Position numbers and translations under genes: made by a program. DNA of 39,630 bases from Nemertoderma westbladi. Its lineage: Eukaryota; Xenacoelomorpha; Nemertodermatida; Nemertodermatidae. Of this stretch, positions 10,690-22,139 are shown piece after piece (position 1 is the stretch's first letter; each line of letters starts with the position of its first letter). The notes under the pieces are model-generated. The model made no database searches. It saw only the letters and a program-made list of their open reading frames with translations, and was not told where the DNA came from. The stretch spans positions 1 through 39,630 of the forward strand of contig JAUCBJ010001737.1 of assembly GCA_032718475.1 (NCBI GenBank), read 5' to 3'.

Positions 10690-11015
10690 TTTAAAAACGA
10701 AAAAGACCTTCATTGCATAGTGACATCCTGACACCAGTAAGTAAGACATTTTAGAAAAAAACTGGAAACTAAAACAATGAATTTAAGCACAAATTTTGCA
10801 AATTTAAGGTTTAAGTAAAGATAAAATATTTTAGAAAATTCAACATATAACAATATTTAACAATTTAAATTGAAGTTTAGAAGTTTAAAACGAAAAAGAC
10901 TTTCATTGCATTGTGACATCCTGACACCAGTAAATAAGACAAAACGTTTTAGAAAAAACTACAAACTAAATCAATTAATTTAAGCACAAATTTTGCAAAA
11001 TCAACGTTTAAGTCA
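10690..11015. repeat. 193-bp direct duplication inside the transposon
   Basis: CGAAAAAGAC followed by TTCATTGCAT and GTGACATCCTGACACCAGTAA occurs at 10698 and again at 10891. Each copy continues to TTTAAGCACAAATTTTGCAAA. The copies are about 130 bases long with small indels. Confidence 0.75.
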
Positions 11016-11489
11016 CAGGTAGTCACAGTTATCAGAACATTTTCGCCTACAATATACCATATATATGTATCAAGTCACCCCATTTTGAGACACACTTTCA
11101 AAAAACGGGCACTCCACCCCCAATTCCTATAAAAATTTGTACATTTTTTTTAGGATCATAATATTCAAACTCATCTATTAGCATCTGCAAAAATTATTTT
11201 TGAACAACATTAGGTAACCCAAAGTGTCAAAAATTCGACCTATTTTTTTGACATTTAAAAAAAGGGAATTTTTGAGAAATGCATTTTTGGCTCTAGTGAT
11301 CACAAATACGAAGCAATGACAAAATTTATTTTACTATTTGATAGACAATTTATTCAGACATCTTCTAATATTTCAATCAGTCAATTTTTATCATAAAATC
11401 ACTCAATCACCCACAATCCGTTAAAGAAAAAAAGTATAACTTGCTGTATCAAGTCACCTCAATGTATCAAGTCACCCCGAATTACGGTA

Positions 11490-13639
11490 GTTCCGTAGTT
11501 CAGGTAATCCACCGAAGCAGCGTAGTCAGTACAGTAGTAGTTATATTTCGCCATACAACAGTTTACCAGAACGAGACCACTGGATTGCCGCATTGCCAAC
11601 AGGCCAATGTTACCATGGTTCGCCTTTTATCTACGGATTAAGAAAGCGGTCACCGGTCACCTGTATCACCCACTGGCGAGCTGGCGTGAGTTTCCCGAGG
11701 ATGTTACGCACATCAAGGTCAGAAGGTGGCCGGTGGGTCGTTGCGATTACAACCAGCGGAACCAGGCAACCAAATGAATTTCCCGGAGTACCGGCATCCT
11801 TTCTGCACTCCAGCACTCTGCCTGTATCAATGTATAGGCCTACCGCGAGCATCTTCGACGCCACGTCAACGGGACAACACTATAAATGGGCCTTTTGAAA
11901 AGAAATCACATGTGGTGTGCACCAAATTGACTGATTGATTAGTGGTATTCCCGGTAATACTGTAATAATATAAATAATGTAATATAAATAAAGTAGGCCT
12001 AATAACATAAAACTGTAAAGTACCTGATACTCCTGATAGTACCAGAGTACAGTACTGCAGTAGTACTGTAGTAATACAAAGTAGGCATATCAGCCTATGG
12101 TATTTATATAAAGTGATAATATAAAATACCAAATAATAAATACCGGCTGACCGGTAGGCCTATTGCTATAAATCGATAAAGTAGGCCTAATTATAAAATA
12201 ATGAAATTTGTTGTGCATCTTTAAACAAATAATTAAATAATAGGCCTACTGGCCTTGGCCTAGGCCCACCCTACATAGAACTGTAGAAAAGAAACTGAAT
12301 ACAGAAATATTATAAATTAGGTAGGGCCTACCTAACTAACGTGCCTAGGTCACCGGCAGACCGGGGTAATCAGGTAGGCCTAATCAATGTCTTAAAGTAA
12401 ATTGAATTTAATACAGAAATAACAATAACGTCACCTGATAACGAAGGACTACTATTTAGTGCACTACTGCACTATCCAGCTATCAGCATCAGCACTCAAA
12501 AACTAAATCCCTTTAAATTCTATAATGCTTAGGCCATAGGCTTACTACTGTACTACTGTGAATTAAATATAATGCAAGTGTTATTATAATTAATGTGTAG
12601 GTCTACGACTAATAATAAATAAAAAATAAAATAAAGGGACTACAAAAGGACATAACGAAAGGGACTAGCCTAGGCCTATATAATTTATAAACACAAAAAA
12701 TATAGAAAACAATTCATGAAAGCAACAGCTAATTGAAAAACTAATACCAGAAATAGATTCTCCATAATTTTTTACCCCAGAATGTGTATGTCTATCACTC
12801 GAACTGGTTACAGGTAACAGAAACCAACATTTAACCGTGCTGCCGTGTGCCAGTCTTCAGTATCAGTAGGCCTAGTCCTTGTGTAATGCAGTACCGGTAA
12901 TGCTGTAATGTTAAACCAAGGCCATCTAAACAACAAGTTTGGTTCCATTTCATCCATGATTGATGACTTATTAGCGTTCAAACATTCCTGCCAAAAACAT
13001 AGGCAGCTACAAACAAACAAAAGCTGCAGGAACTCGAGCGATAATTAATTATTAAATACTGTTTCAATTAAATTCTTTACGAAAATCTAGTTATCTTCTT
13101 TTAAATATGGACCCTGCATTCCGCATTCGTGGAAAATATAATATTTGATAATTCAGCAGTCAGTTCAGTCATTCAGTTGTTTAGATGGGCTTAGATAGAT
13201 GGGTTTAGATGGGGTTGTGCTGTCAGGTCAGTTAGCTCAGAGTTGTATATGGTAGATATAGACGTAGTAGTGGGCGTAGCGTTTACACTAATACCAAATT
13301 AATCTAAACTTAATTCATAAAAATCTACCAAGCCCATCCCACTATGATACCTACTGTAGTAATAGCCAAGAATTTGGCGCTCACTTCTCACATGTAGCAG
13401 GAAGGTCCTACACCACACCCAATACACGAACTACGTAGAATATTTCAATAATATTGTTAAACTTTTCATCAAAGATTTACAAAGTTGAATTCTTCTTTTT
13501 AGATAAACATATGTTTTCATATTTATTTTTTCACATGTATCATTTCAAAATTCTCTATACAAGTTTTATTGGTCAATATGTCAAGACCATTTACTGAAAA
13601 TTTCAAACGAATTGAGTAAAAAATGATGGAGTAGATAGA
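11490..13639. other. intronic sequence, no supported gene
   Basis: The part at 11490-11900 is richer in GC than its surroundings. It holds a 77-codon frame on the minus strand (11631-11864) and overlapping plus-strand frames. None has recognisable motifs or good splice sites. From 11940 to 13050 the sequence is AT-rich with many TAGGCCTA and AGTACTG palindromes. I see no RNA gene. Confidence 0.45.
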
Positions 13640-14290
13640 TTTTGCGTAAAGCAAAAAACGAGAAAAAATATTATGAGTAAAATGCGTTTAAAGTTTGAAC
13701 CTTCCCGCGCAAATTGGTCTGTCTCTATGTGACTGCTGATATGAATTAATTAAAATAGTCATTTACGAGTGATTTTAAGGGAGCAGACAGCTGAAATTGT
13801 CACTATGGGGTTTTTCGTAGTCGCTGATTTCAATTCTAATGTCAGTTTTCAAATTTGGACAAATCAACTCTGTCTGTCTGGCTGTCTGTAGGGTCTGTGT
13901 GTCTGTTGGTTTGTCCGTCAAAATATAATAAAACACGCGAAATATCTAAAAGTTTCGGTTTGGGGGTTTTCCATGTCGCTGATTCCATTTCCGATGTCAG
14001 TTTTGGTTGAATTTTGTCTGTCTATCTGTCAGTTTGGCTGCTGTCGGTGTCTGTCTTGTCGGTCTATTTGTCTGTTCGAATGCCTGTCAACATACAAAAA
14101 CACACATTCTAGCTAATATTTTCATTATGGGGGTTTTCGGGGTCGCTGATTTCATTTCCGGTGTCAGTTTTGAAGTTCGGCAAAATCTACATTTTTTGGG
14201 GAAAATATTGTTAATCATATTTTTATGGATACGTCCCGTATTGAAATCATCATATCTGCAAAACTAAACATATTGAGAAGTCATAACTTA
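13640..14290. repeat. degenerate tandem repeat, about 160-bp period, three copies
   Basis: The motif GGGTTTTCnnnGTCGCTGATT, followed by TCATTTCCGATGTCAGTTTT, begins near 13806, 13965 and 14130. TCTGTCTGTCTG-rich stretches separate the copies. The copies diverge considerably. An 86-codon plus-strand frame across it (14007-14267) is probably chance. Confidence 0.65.
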
Positions 14291-14754
14291 CATATTCGGA
14301 TTCGCCATTAAATTCTGCACAAAAATTGACTAAAAAAGGTTTTTGCATTTTTATCCTAAAAAAGGTAAAGTCCCTTAACGTATCCTAAGCCTAAACCTTA
14401 GCCGAGGATCGCCCCATACTGAAATGAAGTCTTGCAATTAATAATATTTATTGAATTGACTATCAGCATTGGTACCGGTGTAGAAGGCACCGTCCAGGTA
14501 CTACGGTAGTACAAAGTGCCTAGTCACCAGATACTAACGTTGTACGAAGGTCTAAATAGGATGAAGGTCCGAATAGGTAGAATTTGCAATGTAATAATTG
14601 CATAATTTATCAATTTAGGGAAATGAGCAGATTACACTGGCACGTTATTCTAACCAAAACAATAAACGAGAGTCAATAACACAGGTCACAGTTAAATTTT
14701 TTACGGGACAAAGCGAAATAATTAGGGTGAGTACAGCTAGACTGTTACCGCTAC
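14291..14754. other. intronic sequence with one copy of a dispersed repeat
   Basis: Bases around 14628-14700 (TTACACTGGCACGTTATTCT, then AACCAAAACAATAAACGA) resemble 27733-27800. A short precursor-like piece of the next minisatellite, CAGGTACTACGGTAGTAC, is at 14496-14513. I see nothing else. Confidence 0.5.
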
Positions 14755-15960
14755 TTAGTACCAGTTGCCTAGGCGGTTAATACTACGGTAGTACCAGATG
14801 CCTAGGCGGTTAATACTACGGTACTAACAGTTGCCTAGGCGGTTAATACTACGGTAGTACCTGATGCCTAGTGGTTAATACTACGGTAGTACCTGTTTCC
14901 TAGGTGGTTAATACTACGGTAGTACCAGTTGCCAAGGCGGTTACTACGGTAGAACCTTATTCCTAGGTGGTTAATACTACGGTAGTACCTGATGCCTAGG
15001 CTGTTAATACTATGGCAGTACCTGATGCCTAGGTGGTTAATACTACGGTAGTACCAGTTGCCTAGGCGGTTAATACTACGGTAGTACCAGTTGCCTAGGC
15101 TGTTAATACTACGGTAGTACCTGATGCCTAGGTGGTTAATACTACGGTAGTACCAGTTGCCAAGGCGGTTACTACGGTAGTACCTTATTCCTAGGTGGTT
15201 AATACTACGGTAGTACCTGATGCCTAGGCTGTTAATACTACGGTAGTACCTGATGCCTATGTGCAGGTGGTTAATACTTCGGTAGTACCTGATGTCGAGG
15301 TGGTTAATACTACGGTAGTACCTGATGCCTAGGCGGTTAATACTACGGTAGTACCTGATGCCTAGGTGGTTAATACTACGGTAGTACCTTATGCCTAGGT
15401 GGTTAATACTACGGTAGTACCTGATGCCTAGGTTGATAATACTACGGTAGTACCTGATGCCTAGGTGGTTAATACTACGGAAGTACCTGATGCCTAGGCG
15501 GTTAATACTACGGTAGTAGCTGATGCCTAGGTGGTTAATACTACGGTAGTACCTGATGTCGAGGTGGTTAATACTACGGTAGTTCCTGATGCCTAGGTGG
15601 TTAATACTACGGTAGTACCTGATGCCTAGGTGGTTAATACTACGGTAGTACTTGATGTCTAGGCGGATAATACTACGGTAGTTCCTGATGCCCAGGCGGT
15701 TAATACTGCGGTAGTACCTGATGCCTAGACTGTTAATACTACGGTAGAACCTGATTTCGAGGTGGTTAATACTACGGTAGTACTGCGGTAGTACTTGATG
15801 CCTAGGCTGTTAATACGACGGTAATACCTGATGCCTAGGTGCAGGTGGTTAATACTACGGTAGTAAGCCTACCTGATGTCGAGGTGGTTAATACTACGGT
15901 AGTACCTGACGCAAAGGTGGTTTATACTACGGTATAGTACCTAATGCCTAGGCATGTTGT
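14755..15960 (+). repeat. 33-bp minisatellite, about 36 units
   Basis: The unit is TGATGCCTAGGTGGTTAATA plus CTACGGTAGTACC (33 bases), with variants GTTGCCTAGGCGG and GATGTCGAGGTGG. It contains CCTAGG and the near-palindrome TACTACGGTAGTA. Units are shortened or lengthened in places (14936, 15257, 15785). It lies in the first intron of the plus-strand gene. Confidence 0.93.
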
Positions 15961-16161
15961 ACTACGGTATATGACCCCGCTAGCGGATCATATAATTGGC
16001 TGTGCCACTCATTTAGTAGAGTTGTCCGGGTTGGTTTGTAGAATTAATTTGGAATGGGTTGTTCAGTCTAATTAGAGCGTTTGGTGCATACGACCCCAGA
16101 ATAAATTTTAATTAGGCCAAGACTAATATCAGTAATACATACAACATTGTTATGTAATGTA
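15961..16161. other. unique intronic sequence
   Basis: This short stretch between the 33-bp array and the hairpin element shows no feature I can support. Confidence 0.4.
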
Positions 16162-16287
16162 TCTGGCCATTCATTTTGATATGATAACAAATCTGAATCG
16201 GTGGCTGACCTGGTGTTATCACCGGTTGTTATATCATATCAAATCAGTTATATCATATCAGTTATCATATCAAAATGAATGGCCAGA
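16162..16287. repeat. 126-bp hairpin element with 27-bp perfect arms
   Basis: Bases 16162-16188 (TCTGGCCATTCATTTTGATA, then TGATAAC) are perfectly inverted at 16261-16287. The interior holds further TATCATATCA repeats. It may be a miniature foldback element. I see no target duplication and no relation to the 10.3-kb transposon. Confidence 0.8.
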
Positions 16288-16522
16288 AGCTAGGTCTTCC
16301 CAAAAATATAAGTTCCAGATGGTTACCAAAAAGTATCCCCTATGCTGGCTGGCCCTTGGACTAAGTAACAAAAACTAAAAATAAAAATAAATTAGTGCTT
16401 CAACAAAAAATATTTGTTCTAGAACTAAAAAAGTAGCTGTAAACAAGTTGTCAGATGGGGTGCACCAAACAGGATATTCCCCAGCAATTATTGACGTTTA
16501 GCGTGTTTCTCCCATCTCCCAG

Positions 16523-16712
16523 ATGACACCAATCACAGATTGCTACGTAATAAACTGCAACGCGCTGATACCGACACCCAGACTCGTCCAACTTCTGGCA
16601 CAAGGCCTCCATTGAAACCTTTGAAGAGACCGAGCAATTTACAACCCAAAATCGTTAAACCTGTAAAGAAAGTTGATCGGCCCACCTCCCGGTCTAGTGT
16701 TGTATCTAAGGG
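16523..16712 (+). CDS. exon 2 of the unrecognised Ser/Pro-rich basic protein
   Basis: The exon is bounded by a good acceptor (TTTCTCCCATCTCCCAG at 16506-16522) and a strong donor (AAGGG|GTAAGT, intron from 16713). It enters with two bases of a codon and leaves with two. This fits exon 1, which ends with one base, and exon 3, which begins with one. The 62 full codons include NHRLLRNKLQRADTD and the basic, Pro-rich TRPPLKPLKRPSNLQPK and IVKPVKKVDRPTSRSS. The open frame, the composition shared with the other exons and the matched phases at both ends make chance unlikely. I do not recognise the family. The protein is probably largely disordered. Confidence 0.7.
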
Positions 16713-16799
16713 GTAAGTAACCTGTGACCATACCTATGTGATCATACCTAACTTAAATAACCTGCACTATGGTGCAGTGCTCGGTAGACTGAGATACGT

Positions 16800-17066
16800 T
16801 CAGTCCATACCATGCAAACCAAAGGCGTGTTCAGTCCATGCCATGTAACTCAAAGGAATGTTCAGTCCATGCCATGAAAACCAAACGAGAGTTCACTTCA
16901 TGCCATCCAAACAAAATGAGTGTTCAGTCCATGTCCCATGCAAATCAAAGAAGTGTTCACTGTTCAGTCCATGGCATCTAAACCAAATGAGTGTTAAGTT
17001 TATGCCAAGCAAGTCAATGGAGTGTTCACTGTTCAGTCCATACCATGCAAACCAAATGAGTGTTAA
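16800..17066 (+). repeat. 31-bp minisatellite, first block
   Basis: The unit is TGTTCAGTCCATGCCATGCA plus AACCAAATGAG (31 bases). This block is separated from the main block at 18725 by a LINE insertion at 17067-18724. Confidence 0.9.
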
Positions 17067-18724
17067 TAATAATAATAATAATTGTTTATTCCAGGACCCC
17101 CAAGTTTCCCTGGTGTCCCATAACGTACATGGCCTATAGTTCTTGCACAAACAAAAAGTAGAGTAAAGTAATGTAGTAAGGAAACACAATTGTATGTACA
17201 CGTAATAAATTAATAAGACCATTATTCAGCCCAATTTCTTAAAACAGACATCCCCATGATTCTACTATGGCAGCAAGTGGTCATAATAGTTGCCTGTACG
17301 AGGCTATTCGGGCAACTATAGGCACGGCCTAAAAAAGACGTTATAGCCCCCGATCTAATATGAATAAACTTTGGTAACCCCAGGCTACCAAACATATACG
17401 AAGCACTGCACCCCCATGGAAATTTGAATAACCTCCTTGCTGTATTATTATACGCTACCCTAAACTTATTATGCACCATACTAGAATAATTTGACCTGGC
17501 CCACAGATAATTACAGTATACCTGGGTACAAAAACTACGAAATAATTTAATTTTTACCGTAACCGAGCACCCCCCGAATTTCCTAATTATAATATTCGCA
17601 CGCCTATAAAAACTACGAAGTTGATTGTAAATATCAAAATCATCATCGGTAGAGCTACACAGGATGTGCCCTAAGTACTTTACCTCTGACACTACTTCAA
17701 TATTAAGACCATTAATTGTAACATGACCGACATCTGTATTCTTCGCACATTTTGGAAAATAAAATAAGCACTTGGTTTTCTTACAATTTACTTTTATACA
17801 ATGTTCTAATGCGTACGATTCAAAAATATGAAGTAACTTTTGTAACCCATTAATCGAATTCGAACATATCGCTAAGTCATCCGCGTACATTAAATTATTA
17901 ATACGGACCCCTGACATTTGACACCCTATCCCCGAATTAGAAAGTTCCTTACTTAGGTCATCTATATACACACTATACAGGTACGGCGATAATATCCCAC
18001 CCTGTTTCGTACCATTTGAAACCTGAAAACTCTCTGATATGCACTCCCCCCATTTTACAAAAAGAACCTGTGATCTATACCACATACATAATACCCTAAT
18101 ATAAAATAACGGAACACCCCTATTTATCAGTTTCCGAAATAATGTGTAGTGATTAACTAAATCGTAGGCTTTCGAACTGTCAATAAAACAAACATACATA
18201 GCACTATCATTATCCAGGTAATACTGTACCATTTCTTTAAGTGTAAAAATACACAAATCAGTCCCTGAGCCTTTCTTAAAACCAAATTGTGAATCCGATG
18301 TAAATAGTTTATCACAGAAACGTTCTAAGTAAACCAATTCTAATACTTTGCTATATACAGTAGAAATAGCGATACCCCTATAATTATCGATGCTGGTTAT
18401 GTCATCGTTCTTGTCCTTTACAAGGGGAATCATATTACTAACTAATACACCAGGCGGAATATATCCATGTACATTAATAATCGTAAATAGATTGGCTAAG
18501 TGAACTTTTAAATTATAAGGACTATGTAAATAATGCTCACTTGATAAGTTATCAGGACCAGTCGCTTTACCCTTAACTAACTTATCTACAGCAAAAACAA
18601 TTTCTATAGGTTTCACAATCATTTCTGCACTAAATTTAATATCTGAAAAAGCACCTTCTACAAACTCTTTGTGAACATCTGCCTGCTTTGAGTTATATAA
18701 ATTTTCAAATTTATTTTTAAAAAG
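17067..18724 (-). mobile_element. 5'-truncated non-LTR retrotransposon (CR1/L2/Jockey-like) inserted in the 31-bp array
   Basis: On the minus strand the element ends with AATAAACAATT followed by an (ATT)n tail, at 17067-17090 on the plus strand. Such a microsatellite tail is typical of CR1- and L2-type LINEs. Both sides carry GTTAA (17062-17066 and 18725-18729), either a short target-site duplication or an overlap. The flanking array would be continuous without the element (GAGTGTT followed by AAGTCC). The 5' end is cut inside the open frame, as expected for incomplete reverse transcription. Confidence 0.88.
17222..18724 (-). CDS. reverse transcriptase of the LINE, N-terminally truncated
   Basis: The frame is open without a stop from the broken 5' edge of the element at 18724 to the TAA at 17222-17224, about 500 codons. 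Counting from the internal ATG at 18622, reverse transcriptase motifs are visible. GKATGPDNLSSE is at 18-29, FIDSSKAYD at 146-154 (catalytic Asp), GTKQGGILSPY at 204-214 and the catalytic YADD box at 246-249. A C-terminal extension with RRLFKFPWGCSASYMFGSLG follows, as is common after the RT of CR1/Jockey-type elements. The endonuclease domain and any ORF1 are missing through truncation. No internal stop or frameshift is seen, so the insertion is probably young. It makes cDNA from its own transcript at a nicked target, but this copy cannot be autonomous. Confidence 0.88.
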   Translation of the reverse strand, partial: LFKNKFENLYNSKQADVHKEFVEGAFSDIKFSAEMIVKPIEIVFAVDKLVKGKATGPDNLSSEHYLHSPYNLKVHLANLFTIINVHGYIPPGVLVSNMIPLVKDKNDDITSIDNYRGIAISTVYSKVLELVYLERFCDKLFTSDSQFGFKKGSGTDLCIFTLKEMVQYYLDNDSAMYVCFIDSSKAYDLVNHYTLFRKLINRGVPLFYIRVLCMWYRSQVLFVKWGECISESFQVSNGTKQGGILSPYLYSVYIDDLSKELSNSGIGCQMSGVRINNLMYADDLAICSNSINGLQKLLHIFESYALEHCIKVNCKKTKCLFYFPKCAKNTDVGHVTINGLNIEVVSEVKYLGHILCSSTDDDFDIYNQLRSFYRRANIIIRKFGGCSVTVKIKLFRSFCTQVYCNYLWARSNYSSMVHNKFRVAYNNTARRLFKFPWGCSASYMFGSLGLPKFIHIRSGAITSFLGRAYSCPNSLVQATIMTTCCHSRIMGMSVLRNWAE

Positions 18725-21700
18725 GTTAAGTCCATGCCAAGCAAATCAATGGAGTATTCAGTCCATACCATGCAAACCAAATGAGTGTTCAGTCCATTCC
18801 ATGAAAACCACACGAGTGTTCACTTCATGCCATCCAAACAAAATGAGTGTTCAGTCCATGCCCCATGCAAATCAAAGAAGTGTTCACTGTTCAGTCCATG
18901 CCATCTAAACCAAATGAGTGTTAAGTTTATGCCAAGCAAGTCAATGGAGTGTTCAGTCCATACCATGCAAACCAAATGAGTGTTCAGTCCATTCCATGAA
19001 AACCACACGAGTGTTCACTTCATGTCATCCAAACCAAATGAGTGTTCAGTACATGCCATGCAAATCAAAGAAGTATTCTCTTTTCAGTCCATGCCATACA
19101 AACCAAATGATTGTTAAGTCCATGCCAAGCAAATCAATGGAGTGTTCAGTCCATACCATGCAAACCAAAAGAGTGTTCACTTCATGTCATCCAAACCAAA
19201 TGAGTGTTCAGTACATGCCATGCAAATCAAAGAAGTATTCTCTTTTCAGTCCATGCCATACAAACCAAATGAGTGTTAAGTCTATGCCAAGCAAATCAAT
19301 GGAGTATTCAGTCCATACCATGCAAACCAAATGAGTGTTCAGTCCATTCCATGAAAACCACACGAGTGTTCACTTCATGTCATCCAAACCAAATGAGTGT
19401 TCAGTAAATGCCATGCAAATCAAAGAAGTATTCTCTTTTCAGTCCATGCCATACAAACCAAATGAGTGTTAAGTCCATGCCAAGCAAATCAATGGAGTGT
19501 TCAGTCCATACCATGCAAACCAAAAGAGTGTTCACTACATGCCATCCAAACCAAATGAGTGTTCAGTCCAGGCCATGCATATCAACTGAGTGTTCATGCA
19601 AATGAAAGGAGTTTCCAGTCCATACCATGCAAACCAAATGAGTGTTCAGTCCATTCCATGAAAACCACACGAGTGTTCACTTCATGTCATCCAAACCAAA
19701 TGAGTGTTCAGTACATGCCATGCAAATCAAAGAAGTATTCTCTTTTCAGTCCATGCCATACAAACCAAATGAGTGTTAAGTCCATGCCAAGCAAATCAAT
19801 GGAGTGTTCAGTCCATACCATGCAAACCAAAAGAGTGTTCACTTCATGTCATCCAAACCAAATGAATGTTCAGTACATGCCATGCAAATCAAAGAAGTAT
19901 TATCTTTTCAGTCCATGCCATACAAACCAAATGAGTGTTCAGTCCATTCCATGAAAACCACACGAGTGTTCACTTCATGTCATCCAAACCAAATGAGTGT
20001 TCAGTAAATGCCATGCTAATCAAAGAAGTATTATCTTTTCAGTCCATGCCATACAAACCAAATGAGTGTTAAGTCCATTCCATGAAAACCACACGAGTGT
20101 TCACTTCATGTCATCCAAACCAAATGAGTGTTCAGTAAATGCCATGCAAATCAAAGAAGTATTCTCTTTTCAGTCCATGCCATACAAACCAAATGAGTGT
20201 TAAGTCCATGCCAAGCAAATCAATGGAGTGTTCAGTCCATACCATGCAAACCAAAAGAGTGTTCACTTCATGCCATCCAAACCAAATGAGTGTTCAGTCC
20301 AGGCCATGCATATCAACTGAGTGTTCATGCAAATGAAAGGAGTTTCCAGTCCATACCATGCAAACCAAAGGAGTGTTCTGTCCATGCCACGAAAACAATT
20401 GGAGTGTTCAGTCCATGCCATGCAAATTAAAAGAGCGTTCATTCCATACCATGCATAGCAAATCAATGGAGTGTTCAGTTCATGCCATACAAACCAAATG
20501 AGTGTTAAGTCCATGCCAAGCAAATCAATGGAGTATTCAGTCCATACCATGCAAACCAAATGAGTGTTCAGTCCATTCCATGAAAACCACACGAGTGTTC
20601 ACTTCATGTCATCCAAACCAAATGAGTGTTCAGTAAATGCCATGCAAATCAAAGAAGTATTCTCTTTTCAGTCCATGCCATACAAACCAAATGAGTGTTA
20701 AGTCCATTCCATGAAAACCACACGAGTGTTCACTTCATGTCATCCAAACCAAATGAGTGTTCAGTAAATGCCATGCAAATCAAAGAAGTATTCTCTTTTC
20801 AGTCCATGCCATACAAACCAAATGAGTGTTAAGTCCATGCCAAGCAAATCAATGGAGTATTCAGTCCATACCATACAAACCAAATGAGTGTTAAGTCCAT
20901 TCCATGAAAACCACACGAGTGTTCACTTCATGCCATCCAAACCAAATGAGTGTTCAGTAAATGCCATGCAAATCAAAGAAGTATTCTCTTTTCAGTCCAT
21001 GCCATACAAACCAAATGAGTGTTAAGTCCATGCCAAGCAAATCAATGGAGTGTTCAGTCCATACCATGCAAACCAAAAGAGTGTTCACTTCATGCCATCC
21101 AAACCAAATGAGTGTTCAGTCCAGGCCATGCATATCAACTGAGTGTTCATGCAAATGAAAGGAGTTTCCAGTCCATACCATGCAAACCAAAGGAGTGTTC
21201 TGTCCATGCCACGAAAACAATTGGAGTGTTCAGTCCATGCCATGCAAATTAAAAGAGCGTTCATTCCATACCATGCATAGCAAATCAATGGAGTGTTCAG
21301 TTCATGCATGCAAACCAACTGAAAAGGAGTGTTCAGTACATGCCAAGCAAATCAAAGGAATGTTCAGTCCGTGCCATGGAAATAAATGGACTGTTCACTG
21401 TTCAGCCCATACCATGCAAACCAAATGAATGTGAAATCCATGCCATGCTAACAATTGGAGTGTTCAGTACATTCAAATGAAAGGAATGTTCAGTCCATGC
21501 CATGGAAATCAAAGGAGTGTTCAGTACATACCATGCAAACCAAATGAGTGTTCAGTCCATGCTATGCAAATCAATTGAATGTTCAGTCCATGCCATGCAA
21601 ACCATAGAGTGTTCTGTTCAGTCCATGCCATGCAAATGAAAGGAGTGTTCTGTCCTTACCATACAAACCAAACCGAACCAAACAATTGGAGTGTTCAGTG

Positions 21701-21925
21701 CATGCCATGAAAACCACACGAGAGTTCACCTCATGCCATCCAAACCAAATGAGTGTTCAGTACATGCCATGTAACTCAAAGGAATGTTCAGTCCATGTCA
21801 TGAAAATCAAAACGAGTGTTCACTTCATGCCATACAAACCAAATGAGTGTTCAGTCCATGCCATGCAAATCATAGAGTGTTCTGTTCAGTCCATGCCATG
21901 CAAATGAAATGAATGTTCAGTCCTG
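18725..21925 (+). repeat. 31-bp minisatellite, main block with higher-order structure
   Basis: This is the same unit as at 16800-17066. Variants are grouped into larger blocks. The segment at 19408-19605 recurs at 20139 and 20961, and 20263-20592 is largely repeated at 21085-21318. Shifts are 731 and 822 bases. All the open frames in it (for example 18918-19334) are repeat artefacts. It fills most of the second intron of the plus-strand gene. Confidence 0.93.
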
Positions 21926-22139
21926 TTTTTCTTTCGCGTACCCTTTTATATGCCTGACACATGATAATTGAAGAGTAGTCGTCAATATGACCTGCGTGAC
22001 TACCGCTACCAGATTTTGGGAATATCACAACCGCATCCTGAGTTATGGATATCAAAGGAAGTTAACATAACACAAAACACATTTTAGTATCTGTGATATT
22101 TAGATCAAGTAATCTCATGTAATCTATCTTGTATTACAG
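21926..22139 (+). other. end of the second intron
   Basis: Unique sequence between the 31-bp array and exon 3. It ends with the acceptor TCTATCTTGTATTACAG at 22123-22139. Confidence 0.6.

Larger units (their letters stand above)
10264..11489. mobile_element. non-autonomous DNA transposon with 27-bp perfect terminal inverted repeats
   Basis: Bases 10264-10290 and 11463-11489 are perfect inverted copies, beginning TACCGTAATTCGGGG and continuing with TGACTTGATACA. If the outer TA is a target duplication, the element is CCGTAATTC...GAATTACGG flanked by TA, as in Tc1/mariner-like or other TA-inserting elements. The core GTGACTTGATAC also occurs inside, near both ends and in both orientations: 10443-10459, 10468-10483, 10551-10565, 11067-11082 and 11440-11457. 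These look like subterminal transposase-binding repeats. No transposase is recognisable. A 112-codon minus-strand frame at 10411-10749 shows no family features. I cannot name the superfamily. Confidence 0.8.

Noticed and set aside
10411-10749. 112-codon minus-strand frame inside the inverted-repeat transposon, considered as a transposase remnant
   Set aside because: No DDE/D or helix-turn-helix motif is visible, and it overlaps the hairpin and terminal-motif copies.
11631-11864. 77-codon minus-strand frame in a GC-richer patch
   Set aside because: No family motif is present and splice sites are poor. Overlapping frames on the other strand are equally long.
18785-21428. Many Cys/Ser-rich frames in the 31-bp array (peptide MECSVHTMQTK)
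   Set aside because: They are repeat artefacts on both strands. The array lies in an intron and the frames shift with each unit.
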